From positions 3,038,001 to 3,102,000 of the forward strand of contig OZ242360.1 of NCBI GenBank assembly GCA_965208775.1: 64,000 nucleotides of DNA, read 5' to 3'. This stretch comes from JAPOVO01 sp026708165 (lineage in GTDB: Bacteria > Chloroflexota > UBA11872 > VXNJ01). The notes below the pieces were generated by a model. That model was given only the letters and a program-made list of their open reading frames with translations, did not search any database and was not told the DNA's origin. Position numbers and translations under genes: made by a program. Below, piece after piece: positions 25,565 through 33,737 of the stretch. Each line of letters begins with the position of its first letter. Position 1 is the first letter of the stretch.

Positions 25565-26363
25565 CCAGCACGAAATGGCGGCGCGCGCCGCTCAGAAGTT
25601 CGGCGCGGCAACTATCCCCAGCGACGATCCCGATCTCGATCAGGAGGGGCGCCGGTGGGGGATGGTGGTCGACGCCGATCTCTGCACGGGATGTCAGGCG
25701 TGCGTGGTCGCGTGCCAATCGGAGAACAACCTGGCCCTGAACGAAGAGCAGCGAGTCCTCGAGGGCCGCGCCAAGGCCTGGATTCGAATTGAGCGATACT
25801 GGGAGGGCGAGTTCCCGAACGCCAAGGCGCGTTATCTGCCGGTGATGTGTCAGCACTGCGGAAACGCGCCGTGCGAACCTGTCTGCCCGGTTTGGGCGAC
25901 GTATCGAAATCCTGAAGGTCTCAACGTGCAGGTCTACAACCGTTGCATCGGGACCCGGTTCTGCGCGAACGGCTGTCCATATTCGGTCCGGTATTTCAAC
26001 TGGTGGAACCCGGAATGGCCGGAGCCGATGAACGACATGCTCAATCCGGACGTCACGGTTCGGACCAAGGGAATAATCGAGAAATGCACGTTCTGCGTGC
26101 AGCGCATTCAGCGTGCCAAGCGCGACGCTGTTCAGCAGGGCGTGGAGCTGGCCGACGGCGACGTTTCGCCGGCGTGCGTCCAGTCGTGTCCGACGAACGC
26201 ACTGGTATTCGGCGACCTGAACGATGAAAACAGCAAGGTCTCGCAACTGGCCGAGTCGGAGCGCAGCTACACGCTGTTGGAGAACTTCGGCACGGACCCA
26301 TCGGTCGTATACCTGAGCAAGGTTGATCCGTTCGCCGAGCCGCACGAGGAGGAGGGGCATTGA
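25557..26363 (+). CDS. actB2: Alternative complex III ActB, iron-sulfur half (B2)
   Basis: The 268-residue protein has the four-cluster ferredoxin pattern of the DmsB/PsrB/ActB-B2 type: CTGCQACVVACQ (about 40-51), CQHCGNAPCEPVCP (about 98-111), a divergent CIGTRFCANGCPY (about 131-143) and CTFCVQRI with CVQSCPTNAL (about 178 and 208). The set fits three [4Fe-4S] plus one [3Fe-4S] cluster. It transfers electrons from the quinol-oxidising membrane subunits to the cytochromes. GTG 25557 overlaps the B1 gene by 8 nt. It lacks its own signal peptide, so it would be exported with B1 by the Tat pathway. Confidence 0.9.
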   Translation: MNSQHEMAARAAQKFGAATIPSDDPDLDQEGRRWGMVVDADLCTGCQACVVACQSENNLALNEEQRVLEGRAKAWIRIERYWEGEFPNAKARYLPVMCQHCGNAPCEPVCPVWATYRNPEGLNVQVYNRCIGTRFCANGCPYSVRYFNWWNPEWPEPMNDMLNPDVTVRTKGIIEKCTFCVQRIQRAKRDAVQQGVELADGDVSPACVQSCPTNALVFGDLNDENSKVSQLAESERSYTLLENFGTDPSVVYLSKVDPFAEPHEEEGH

Positions 26364-27712
26364 TCAAGCCTGAAGAGGCTGCCCTTCAAATCAAGCAGCG
26401 TCCGGCGTTCATGCCTGCCGTGATTCGCCCGAATCTGAGGCATGCGGCGATTGCGGCGCTGGCGGTCCTAGCGGCGGCGGGGATCGTGGCTTACATCATC
26501 AAGCTCGGTTCGTGGGGGGAGGCGGGCCGCGCGAAGTGGGCTTACCCGACGGTGGCGCTGATGTACATTCTTTCGACGGCAGCGGGGGCGCCGCTGGTCG
26601 CGTACGCGAGCCGGGCGGCGCGTGGGTACTGGGCGCTTCCGGCACGGCGGGTCGCTGAACTTTACATAATTCCCGCGACGATCAGCTACATACTGCTGAT
26701 TCCGATACTCGCGACGTTGCCTCCTCTCGAAGGGCGCTCAAACCTGTGGTTCAACTTCCACGCCGGCGCGCCGTTTCTGACCGACGCACTGGCGGCGGCG
26801 ATCATGGTGTTGGCTGGAGTGGGGATGCTCTGGATTTCGACGGTGCCCGATCTCGCGGTCGCCTGGCGGGCGAATGGGGAGCTTTCCTCCTGGCGGCGAG
26901 CGCTGGTGTTCAACTGGACGGGCACGACCCGACAGTGGATCGCGGCGAGAATCGGGACCAAGGTGTTCGGCGCGTTCTATCTGATGGCGTACATTTACAC
27001 TCACCTGGTGCTGAGCACCGACCTGGGGCAGGCTCTCGTGCCCGGCTGGCGTTCCGGGATATTCCCCGCATATCACGCGCTGACCGGAATTCAAGGCGGT
27101 CTGGCGCTGACCATCGTTACGCTCTTTCTGCTGAAGCGATACTCGAGCGTCGGGCGGTTCATCGGCAACGAGCAGGCGATCAATCTCGGCAAGCTGTTGC
27201 TGGCGACCACGCTTCTGTGGTTCTACTTCTTCTGGTCGGACTTCGTACTCGTCTGGTACGCGCGTATTCCGTCCGAGGTTGCGGCTATGCAACTGACGAT
27301 AGCGATAACCTATCGGCTTCCGTTCATACTCGGATTCCTGGGGCTGTTCCTGATTCCGTTCGTGTGCCTGATCTTCAACCCGGTCAGGCGGAACCTCTGG
27401 TCGCTCGCCGCGGTCGGCGGCGTAACGCTGGTAGGGCTTATCTTCGACAGGATCCGGTTGTTTGTCCCGGCAATGAGTCATCCCGACCCGTTCCATCACT
27501 CCCTCGGCACCAACCTTCCGGACGCATTTGGACCGAGCGCGCTGGACATCGTTTTCTTGATCGGCTGGATAGCCATCATGGCCCTGGCTTTCATATGGGC
27601 CGCCAGCCGGATTCCGGTGCTGGGCGGATGGGAGCTGCGCCACGGAGCGATGCTTCGCAGGGAACAGCAGTTTATGAAGGGGCACGTGTACGTGCTCGGA
27701 AAGCCCGATTAG
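26360..27712 (+). CDS. NrfD/PsrC-like integral membrane subunit of ACIII (ActF-like)
   Basis: The 450-residue protein has about ten hydrophobic helices, for example AAIAALAVLAAAGIVAYIIK (27-46), VALMYILSTAAGAPLVAY (67-84) and FILGFLGLFLIPFVCLIF near 325. It is NrfD-like but more divergent than the next gene. In ACIII both ActC and ActF have this fold; because the following gene carries the classical ActC signature, this one is better called ActF-like, which places it before ActC rather than at the operon end. TTG at 26360 overlaps the B2 stop and has GGAGG upstream. It would sit in the inner membrane and may help bind quinol or move protons. Confidence 0.75.
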   Translation: MIKPEEAALQIKQRPAFMPAVIRPNLRHAAIAALAVLAAAGIVAYIIKLGSWGEAGRAKWAYPTVALMYILSTAAGAPLVAYASRAARGYWALPARRVAELYIIPATISYILLIPILATLPPLEGRSNLWFNFHAGAPFLTDALAAAIMVLAGVGMLWISTVPDLAVAWRANGELSSWRRALVFNWTGTTRQWIAARIGTKVFGAFYLMAYIYTHLVLSTDLGQALVPGWRSGIFPAYHALTGIQGGLALTIVTLFLLKRYSSVGRFIGNEQAINLGKLLLATTLLWFYFFWSDFVLVWYARIPSEVAAMQLTIAITYRLPFILGFLGLFLIPFVCLIFNPVRRNLWSLAAVGGVTLVGLIFDRIRLFVPAMSHPDPFHHSLGTNLPDAFGPSALDIVFLIGWIAIMALAFIWAASRIPVLGGWELRHGAMLRREQQFMKGHVYVLGKPD

Positions 27713-27748
27713 AACATGGCGATAACAAGCCGGCGGATGGACTGAAGC

Positions 27749-29122
27749 TTGCAAGAACCTGTCGTAACCGAAGCGAGAACCACGGACCGAGAACTCCTCG
27801 ACTTCGTGATGCGGACGCCGAGGTGGTTCTTCGGCTCGACGGTGGTGTTTGGGGTGATCCTGGCCGCCGGATTCGCGGTGTTCATCCTGCTGCTGATGTT
27901 CGGGTTGCAGTATTTCGGCTACTCGCATCCGGTGTACTGGAGTTTCCCGATCGTCAACCTGGTGTTCTGGATCGGCATCAGCCATGCAGGAATCATGGTC
28001 TCGGCGATTTTGAGGCTCTCGCAGGCGGAATGGCGCAGGCCGGTCACGCGAGCGGCTGAGGTGCTAACGATCTTCTCGCTACTAACCGCGATGCTGATGC
28101 CGATAGTGCACAGCGGACGCCCCTGGCGAACGCTGTATTGGGAGTTTCCCTACGACTGGATTCGGGGCGCGTGGCCGAACCCGAGGTCGCCGCTGGTATG
28201 GGACCCGTCGGCGATATTCACCTACCTGCTGTCCACGCTGATGTTCGTCTACATCGCGCTGCTGCCCGACCTGGCGCTGGCGCGGGACAAAGCCAGCGAC
28301 CCCGTCCGGCGCGTCCTCTTTACGATTCTTGCGATGGGATTCCGGGGAACGTCGCGGCAGTGGCGAATCCAGGCAATTGCCGGGATTCTGCTTTCGGCGA
28401 TCATCCTGCCGATCTTCGTATCGGTGCACTCGATAGTTTCATGGGACTTTGCGGTGACGTCACTGCCGGGCTGGCACAACACGGTGTTCGCACCTTACTT
28501 CGTAATCGGGGCAGTGCATTCGGGTGTATCGGCAGTTGTGACGGTGACGATAGTTCTAAGAAAGATCCTGAAGCTCGAAAACTACATCAAGGCCGACCAC
28601 ATCGACTCGCTGGCGCGGCTGCTGATCGCGGTCGCGGTGACGTGGGGGTTCTTCCTGTTTCTGGACTTCGGCTTCGGACTTTACGGGGAAGAGCCGGCCG
28701 AGGTGGCGACGTGGATGAAGCGTACCTTCGAGATGCCGTGGCTGATACTCGCGCCGATATTCATATTCACGGCGTTCCTGTTCCCCGTGCCGATGTGGCT
28801 GTTCAGGAACGTCCGCCGGAGCTTCAAGTGGATGTTTATAACCACGGTTTCGGTGAACATTGGCATGTGGCTCGAGCGTTATCTGCTTATCGTTCCGGGG
28901 CTAGAGCGCAAGTCGGACCTGCAGTTCGTTTACGGTGAGTTCACACCATCCTGGGGAGAGGGAATAATCGTTACGGCGTCGTTCGCGCTGGTGATGCTGG
29001 GCGTGCTGACGTTTGCGAAATTGCTGCCGATAATCCCGGCGGCGGATGTTAAAGAGGGTCAAATCTTGGCTGAGAAATTCGCGGTCGGCAAGACCGACGT
29101 GCCCGCCGCGATGCGCGAGTAG
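27749..29122 (+). CDS. actC: Alternative complex III ActC, quinol-binding NrfD-like subunit
   Basis: The 457-residue polytopic protein has the ActC landmarks. SFPIVNLVFWIGISHAGIMVSAILRL near 78-103 carries the conserved His-Ala-Gly, RAAEVLTIFSLLTAMLMPIVHSGRPW follows, and WPNPRSPLVWDPSAIFTYLLST near 147 completes the pattern. About ten TM helices are visible. In structures, ActC holds the menaquinol/ubiquinol site next to the [3Fe-4S] cluster of B2. The start is a TTG with no strong ribosome site. It is followed after 14 nt by ActD. Confidence 0.88.
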   Translation: MQEPVVTEARTTDRELLDFVMRTPRWFFGSTVVFGVILAAGFAVFILLLMFGLQYFGYSHPVYWSFPIVNLVFWIGISHAGIMVSAILRLSQAEWRRPVTRAAEVLTIFSLLTAMLMPIVHSGRPWRTLYWEFPYDWIRGAWPNPRSPLVWDPSAIFTYLLSTLMFVYIALLPDLALARDKASDPVRRVLFTILAMGFRGTSRQWRIQAIAGILLSAIILPIFVSVHSIVSWDFAVTSLPGWHNTVFAPYFVIGAVHSGVSAVVTVTIVLRKILKLENYIKADHIDSLARLLIAVAVTWGFFLFLDFGFGLYGEEPAEVATWMKRTFEMPWLILAPIFIFTAFLFPVPMWLFRNVRRSFKWMFITTVSVNIGMWLERYLLIVPGLERKSDLQFVYGEFTPSWGEGIIVTASFALVMLGVLTFAKLLPIIPAADVKEGQILAEKFAVGKTDVPAAMRE

Positions 29123-29136
29123 AGGAGTTCTAGGGA

Positions 29137-29691
29137 ATGGCAGCGGAACAGCGACGCGAGCTCCTCGGGCTGTTCGAGGAGCCCAATGAGGCGGCTGACG
29201 CGTTCACCCGCTTGAGGGAAGCCGGGTTCGGCGATACCGACCTCGAAGTAATTAGCAGCACCCCGTATCCGGAAGGGGCGTTCGGCGAAGCTCACATCAA
29301 GCATCGGCTGTTCACGTTTCCGTTCGCGGGAGCGATTTGCGGGCTTGTGATCGGAACCGCCTGGGTTGTGGGCGCGCAGATTTCGGAACCTTTGGTAACC
29401 GGCGGAAAGCCCATCGTGGCGGTTCCGGCGATTATCCAGATTCTGTACGAGGGCACGCTTCTGGCGGCGGTGATTTTCACCGTCATAGGAATTCTGTTCG
29501 AGTCACGACTCCCCGACGGTGTGGGACTCTATGACAAGCGCATTTCGGACGGCTACATCGGCGTGTCGGTTCTCGCGACCGATCCGAAGATGCTGGCTGC
29601 CAGGCAGTCTCTGGAACAGGCGGGGGCGGTCGACATCATAGCCAAAGACGGAAGCATCATGAGTTCGCCACAGGGGTCGACGGCTTCGTGA
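29137..29691 (+). CDS. actD: Alternative complex III ActD (DUF3341 family)
   Basis: The 184-residue protein matches ActD. A soluble N-terminal domain (LLGLFEEPNEAADAFTRLREAGFGDTDLEVISSTPYP) is followed by two TM helices, FPFAGAICGLVIGTAWVVG near 63-81 and TLLAAVIFTVIGILFESRLP near 108-127. The GVGLYDKRISDGYIGVSV tail follows, containing the usual short C-terminal alpha/beta segment. ActD contacts ActC in the membrane; it binds no cofactor. The ATG at 29137 is 15 bases after the ActC stop. The next gene overlaps its stop codon by 4 nt. Confidence 0.88.
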   Translation: MAAEQRRELLGLFEEPNEAADAFTRLREAGFGDTDLEVISSTPYPEGAFGEAHIKHRLFTFPFAGAICGLVIGTAWVVGAQISEPLVTGGKPIVAVPAIIQILYEGTLLAAVIFTVIGILFESRLPDGVGLYDKRISDGYIGVSVLATDPKMLAARQSLEQAGAVDIIAKDGSIMSSPQGSTAS

Positions 29692-30242
29692 CGATGCGCT
29701 CACTCGGGCGCGCGCGAATACTGCTCGCGGGCGCACTTGCCGTTTTTGCGGGCATTTTGCTGATGGCCTGCGAGTCGGGCGCTTACCCATTCGACATCTT
29801 CCCGGAAATGCACTATCAGCAGTCGAACAGACCGGGCGAACCCCCACTCGTCCAGCAGGTGGAGGGAAGCGTACCGACGACTGGCCGTGAATCGGTCTTG
29901 GAGTTCACGCAATTGTCGGAGCAAGAGAATCCGGCTGGGGCGACGCTCGAGTCGATTGTCGAGGGGCAAGAGCTGTTTCGAGTCAACTGCGCGATGTGTC
30001 ACGGTGCAGACGCCGACGGGGTCAGTCAGGTAGCTCCACGATTCGTAAATGCCGGAGTTCGCGCTCCTCCTAACCTTCGAGAGGGTTTAGCCCTGGTGTC
30101 GCCCGACGGGTGGATCTTCGCCGTCATCACGCATGGCATAGGCAACATGCCGTCTCAGCAACGGCTGCTCACGCCGGCGGAGCGATGGGCCATCGTGAAT
30201 TATCTGAGGTCGCTCCAGGCCGGCGATCGGGTGGAAGGATAG
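29688..30242 (+). CDS. actE: Alternative complex III ActE, monohaem cytochrome c lipoprotein
   Basis: The 184-residue protein starts with a lipoprotein signal (RILLAGALAVFAGILLMAC, Cys near 28). It then has an extended ActE-like segment (YPFDIFPEMHYQQSNRPGEPP), one CAMCH haem c site near 103 and a distal Met ligand in GIGNMPSQQRLLTPAERWAIVNYLRSLQ. ActE hands electrons from ActA to the terminal oxidase or a soluble cytochrome. GTG 29688 forms a GTGA overlap with the ActD stop. No cytochrome oxidase genes follow in the window, so the partner oxidase must be encoded elsewhere. Confidence 0.9.
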   Translation: MTMRSLGRARILLAGALAVFAGILLMACESGAYPFDIFPEMHYQQSNRPGEPPLVQQVEGSVPTTGRESVLEFTQLSEQENPAGATLESIVEGQELFRVNCAMCHGADADGVSQVAPRFVNAGVRAPPNLREGLALVSPDGWIFAVITHGIGNMPSQQRLLTPAERWAIVNYLRSLQAGDRVEG

Positions 30243-30312
30243 TACGCAGCTTCGACCATAGTCCGCTTACGAGATCCGTTGTGCTCGATTGCGGCCTATC
30301 CGTGACCTCCGT

Positions 30313-32082
30313 ATGATTCGGAACGTGGAATCGAAGCTGCATGACGTTGTAATAGTTGGCGGCGGCGGCGCCGGACTCCGCGCCGCGATCGCGGCGGCCG
30401 AAGTCGATCCGGGGCTCGACATCGCGGTCGTCTCCAAGGTCTATCCGATGCGCAGCCACACCGTGGCGGCCGAGGGTGGAATGGCCGCGGCCATCAAGGA
30501 AAACGACAGCTTCGAGCACCATATCTACGACACGATAAGCGGTTCGGACTGGTTGGCCGACCAGGACGCCGTTGAGCTGTTCGTCAAGGAGGCGCCGGAC
30601 GAGCTGATACAGCTCGAACACTGGGGCTGCCCCTGGAGCAGGGAACCGAACGGCACGGTAGCGGTCCGCCCATTCGGCGGCATGAGGATTCAACGGACGT
30701 GGTTCGCGGCTGACAAGACCGGATTCCATGTACTCCACTCGCTGTTTCAGACGACGATGAAATACGCGAGCGTGAACCGCTACGACGAATGGTTCGCGCT
30801 CGACTTGCTGGTCGATGACGGCCAGTGCCAGGGCGTGGCGGCTATCGAGTTGCGGAGCGGTGAGGTCAAGGCCATTCTGGGGAAGGCGGTCATCATCTGT
30901 ACGGGCGGCGGCGGACGCGTCTTCCCGTTTACGACCAACGCGGCCATCAAGACGGGCGACGGTATGACGCTGGCTTATCGAGCGGGCGTGGCGCTGAAGG
31001 ATATGGAGTTCGTTCAATATCACCCAACCGGCCTGCCGGGAACGGGCATATTGATTACCGAGGCGGCCCGGGGCGAGGGCGGAATCCTCGTCAACAAGAA
31101 CGGCCGCCGATATCTACAGGACTACAACTTGGGGCGGCCGCTGGACATTACCGATCCCAATCACCCGCAGAACAGAACAATGGAGCTTGGCCCGCGCGAT
31201 CGGCTTTCGCAGGCGTTCATCCTCGAAGAGCAAAAGGGGAACGTGATGCAGGGAGAGTACGGAAGCTACGTGCATCTCGACGTTCGGCATCTGGGCGAGA
31301 AGCTGATCGACTCCAAGTTGCCGTTCGTTCGGGAGCTTGCGCTCAACTATGGGGGCATCGATCCCGTAAGCGAGCCTATACCCGTGCGACCGGTAGTCCA
31401 CTACATGATGGGTGGAATAGATACGGACATTCGGGGGGCGACTTCGCTGCCGGGTCTATTCGCGGCGGGAGAATGCGCTTGCGTGAGCATCAACGGCGCG
31501 AACCGGCTCGGCTCGAACTCCTTAACTGAATTGTTGGTTTTCGGTGCGCGGGCGGGGCACGACGCGGCGGCGCTCGCCGCAGGGTCGGAGATCGGCGATG
31601 TCCAGGCGCTGGAGGCTCAGGCTGCCGCTTCGGAGTCACGGGTTCGAGGGCTTGTTTCGAATGGGAATCAGGGTACAGAGAGGATTGCAGATATCCGTCA
31701 GGAGATGACCACGGCCATGGAAGCCGGCGCGGGCATCTATCGCACGGAGGAGTCGCTGCGCGCTGCGTGCCACAAGTTGGTAGAGCTGCGCGACCGGTTC
31801 GGAAACGTGAACCTGGACGACAGCGGATTGCGGTACAACACCGAACTGGTCGCCGCTTTGGAGCTGGACTGCATGCTGGACGTGGCGCAGTCGGTGGCTT
31901 TTTCGGCTCTCGCGAGGAAGGAATCGCGAGGGTCTCATCAGCGCACCGATTATCCCGACCGCGATGATGACGGCTACCTGAAGCACTCGCTTGCCTACCG
32001 CGAGGATGACGCTCCGCGCATCGAATACAAACCGGTGACCATCACGAAATGGCCGCCGGCAGCCCGGGTATACGGCAGTTGA
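30313..32082 (+). CDS. frdA: Succinate dehydrogenase/fumarate reductase flavoprotein subunit
   Basis: The roughly 589-residue protein has the FAD loop DVVIVGGGGAGLRAAIAAAE, the covalent-FAD site RSHTVAAEGGMAAA (His), the active-site region VQYHPTGLPGTGILITEAARGEGG with the catalytic Arg-Gly-Glu-Gly, VHYMMGGIDTD and CACVSINGANRLGSNSLTELLVFG. It oxidises succinate to fumarate, or the reverse, at the membrane. The frame opens at TTG 30289; ATG 30313 just before the Rossmann strand is preferred but has only a weak ribosome site. It heads a four-gene set with overlapping membrane subunits, 70 nt after ActE. Confidence 0.92.
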   Translation: MIRNVESKLHDVVIVGGGGAGLRAAIAAAEVDPGLDIAVVSKVYPMRSHTVAAEGGMAAAIKENDSFEHHIYDTISGSDWLADQDAVELFVKEAPDELIQLEHWGCPWSREPNGTVAVRPFGGMRIQRTWFAADKTGFHVLHSLFQTTMKYASVNRYDEWFALDLLVDDGQCQGVAAIELRSGEVKAILGKAVIICTGGGGRVFPFTTNAAIKTGDGMTLAYRAGVALKDMEFVQYHPTGLPGTGILITEAARGEGGILVNKNGRRYLQDYNLGRPLDITDPNHPQNRTMELGPRDRLSQAFILEEQKGNVMQGEYGSYVHLDVRHLGEKLIDSKLPFVRELALNYGGIDPVSEPIPVRPVVHYMMGGIDTDIRGATSLPGLFAAGECACVSINGANRLGSNSLTELLVFGARAGHDAAALAAGSEIGDVQALEAQAAASESRVRGLVSNGNQGTERIADIRQEMTTAMEAGAGIYRTEESLRAACHKLVELRDRFGNVNLDDSGLRYNTELVAALELDCMLDVAQSVAFSALARKESRGSHQRTDYPDRDDDGYLKHSLAYREDDAPRIEYKPVTITKWPPAARVYGS

Positions 32083-32137
32083 TTACGAGGATTGCGCCAG
32101 TCTCTTGCCGCAGCGCCGGCGCTCGGCAGGTCAGCCA

Positions 32138-32881
32138 ATGGTAGACAGCATCACGCTAGAAGTATTCCGGTATTCGCCGGACTCCGGCCGCGACTCATTT
32201 CAAAGCTACGAGGTTGAGTTTCGCGACGACTGGGTCGTTCTGGACGCGCTGAATTTCATCAAGGACCACATTGACGGGACACTCTCCTACCGCTGGTCGT
32301 GCCGGATGGGCGTCTGCGGCTCGTGCGGAATGATGGTCAACGGCTACCCGGTGCTCTCGTGCAGCGCTTTTCTGAGGGATTACCTGCCGGGGCCCGTGCG
32401 GGTAGAGCCTCTGAATAACTTCGAAGTCGAGCGGGACCTGATCATCGATTTCGACGATTTCCTAGAAAAGCTGCACAGCGTCAAACCGTGGCTGGTGCGT
32501 GAGACCGAGGCTCCGGTCGAGGCAGGCGAATATCTGCAAACGCCTGCCGAGCTGGCGAGCTACAAGCAGTACACGATGTGCATCAATTGCATGTTGTGCT
32601 ATGCCGCTTGTCCCGTTGCCGGGCACGATCCTGAGTTCATCGGTCCGGCGGCCCTGGCGCTGGCGCACCGCTACAACATGGACTCCCGCGACCAAGGGCG
32701 CGAACAGAGACTGGATATCTTGCTGAGCAACGAAGGAATCTGGGACTGCACGTTCGTGGGCGAGTGCTCGGTGGTGTGTCCAAAGCACGTCGATCCCGCC
32801 GGGGCGATACAGCAGTCCAAAGTTTCCGGAATAGTGGACTATTACAAGTCGTTCCTCACGCCGTGGATGGCGAGAAAGTGA
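32138..32881 (+). CDS. frdB: Succinate dehydrogenase/fumarate reductase iron-sulfur subunit
   Basis: The roughly 247-residue protein has a plant-type [2Fe-2S] site (CRMGVCGSCGMMVNGYPVLSC, written without gaps over 21 residues in the protein and here read as its Cys pattern), a CINCMLCYAACPV [4Fe-4S] motif near 148, and a final CTFVGECSVVCPKHVDP for the [3Fe-4S] cluster. It bridges the flavin and the quinone site. ATG 32138 (MVDSITLEV) is preferred to an upstream TTG at 32105. Its TGA overlaps the GTG of the next gene (GTGA), so the subunits are translationally coupled. Confidence 0.92.
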   Translation: MVDSITLEVFRYSPDSGRDSFQSYEVEFRDDWVVLDALNFIKDHIDGTLSYRWSCRMGVCGSCGMMVNGYPVLSCSAFLRDYLPGPVRVEPLNNFEVERDLIIDFDDFLEKLHSVKPWLVRETEAPVEAGEYLQTPAELASYKQYTMCINCMLCYAACPVAGHDPEFIGPAALALAHRYNMDSRDQGREQRLDILLSNEGIWDCTFVGECSVVCPKHVDPAGAIQQSKVSGIVDYYKSFLTPWMARK

Positions 32882-33261
32882 CCGGCAGGCTACGCCGCTC
32901 GATGGGCGCCTTGTGGTGGACCGCCCGCGGCAGCTATTTGTTGGTCTTTCTGCGTGAAGTCTCGTCGGTGTTCATTGCGGCGTACGTGGTATTGCTGATC
33001 ATCCTGATAGCCAAGGCCGGGGGCGACGAGGCTTCATACGAGTCGTATTTCGAGTTGTTTACCTCGCCGGGAATGCTGGTGCTTCACGTGGTCGCCTTTC
33101 TGTTCTCGTTGCTGCATACCATCACGTTCTTCAATTTGATACCCAAGGGATTGTCGGTTCGTTTGGGCGAAGAGCCGGTACCGCCCGCGCTGATCTCCGG
33201 TCCGAACTACGCCGCGTGGGGCGTGGTCTCCGTAATCGTGTTGCTGGTGATACTGCTGTGA
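32878..33261 (+). CDS. frdC: Fumarate reductase subunit C-like membrane anchor
   Basis: The 127-residue protein is the FrdC type, not the haem-b SdhC type. Its N-terminus is GALWWTARGSYLLVFLREVSS with the Leu-Arg-Glu motif, followed by a TM helix VFIAAYVVLLIILIAKAGG, then LVLHVVAFLFSLLHTITFFNLIPKG with the conserved His-Thr-Ile-Thr-Phe-Phe-Asn segment, and VRLGEEPVPPALI before a third TM helix. The frame is open upstream to 32764, but only GTG 32878, overlapping the frdB stop, gives the family-like start. It anchors the complex and helps form the quinone site. Confidence 0.88.
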   Translation: MTGRLRRSMGALWWTARGSYLLVFLREVSSVFIAAYVVLLIILIAKAGGDEASYESYFELFTSPGMLVLHVVAFLFSLLHTITFFNLIPKGLSVRLGEEPVPPALISGPNYAAWGVVSVIVLLVILL

Positions 33262-33611
33262 GAGGATCGAGCGAGGCCTTCTGGTGGTCGCTGTTTTCCG
33301 CCGGGAGCGTCGTGGCGGCGATGCTGATTCCGGTTCTAATCTTCGCAACGGCGCTTGCTCCGGGATTTGGTTGGAGCGTCTTCAGCGACGCGCTTTCTTA
33401 CGGCGAAATCAGGGGCCTGCTGGGCAATCCGCTTGTCAAGATCGTGTTGTTTGCGGGGATATCGCTTGTGCTTTTCTTCGCGGTACATCGCATTCGCCAC
33501 CTGATGATCGACTTGCACTTCCCGTTGCCCAGTCTGCCGCTCACGGCTGTCAGCTATCTGTCGGCGGCTGCGGGAGTGGTGCTGACGGCGATCCTGCTCT
33601 GGAGGGTCTGA
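33258..33611 (+). CDS. frdD: Fumarate reductase subunit D-like membrane anchor
   Basis: The 117-residue protein begins RGSSEAFWWSLFSAGSVVAAMLIPVL, the typical FrdD opening with Glu-Ala-Phe-Trp-Trp-Ser-Leu-Phe-Ser-Ala-Gly, and has three TM helices including LVKIVLFAGISLVLFFAVHRIRHLMIDL. GTG 33258 overlaps the frdC stop (GTGA). FrdC and FrdD anchors usually bind no haem (E. coli QFR) and can work with menaquinone. The pairing with alternative complex III means the complex may run as a succinate dehydrogenase in respiration, though direction cannot be settled from sequence. Confidence 0.88.
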   Translation: MRGSSEAFWWSLFSAGSVVAAMLIPVLIFATALAPGFGWSVFSDALSYGEIRGLLGNPLVKIVLFAGISLVLFFAVHRIRHLMIDLHFPLPSLPLTAVSYLSAAAGVVLTAILLWRV

Positions 33612-33647
33612 GGGCGAGGGTCTCATTTGGACCACCGGGGAGCGGTA

Positions 33648-33674
33648 GATTCCTCGCTCCGCTCGGAATGGCAG
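33648..33674. repeat. Intergenic repeat of the ATTCCTCG..CGCTCGGAATG type
   Basis: GATTCCTCGCTCCGCTCGGAA followed by TGGCAG lies between the convergent frdD and trxB genes. A close relative is at 44451-44478. The ends are inverted (ATTCC/GGAAT), so it can fold into a hairpin and could act as a bidirectional transcript end. Confidence 0.55.
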
Positions 33675-33737
33675 AGTCGCGAGTTCCTGACCGGGCATCG
33701 AGCTAAAAGGCCAGGTTTCCGGCTCTTCGAGAGCTAG

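Noticed and set aside
26738..28059. Long open frames (over 400 codons) antisense to or out of frame with the ActF-like/ActC genes
   Set aside because: They have Arg/His/Gln-rich low-complexity translations typical of GC-rich shadow frames, while the opposite or alternate frame encodes clear NrfD-like membrane proteins.
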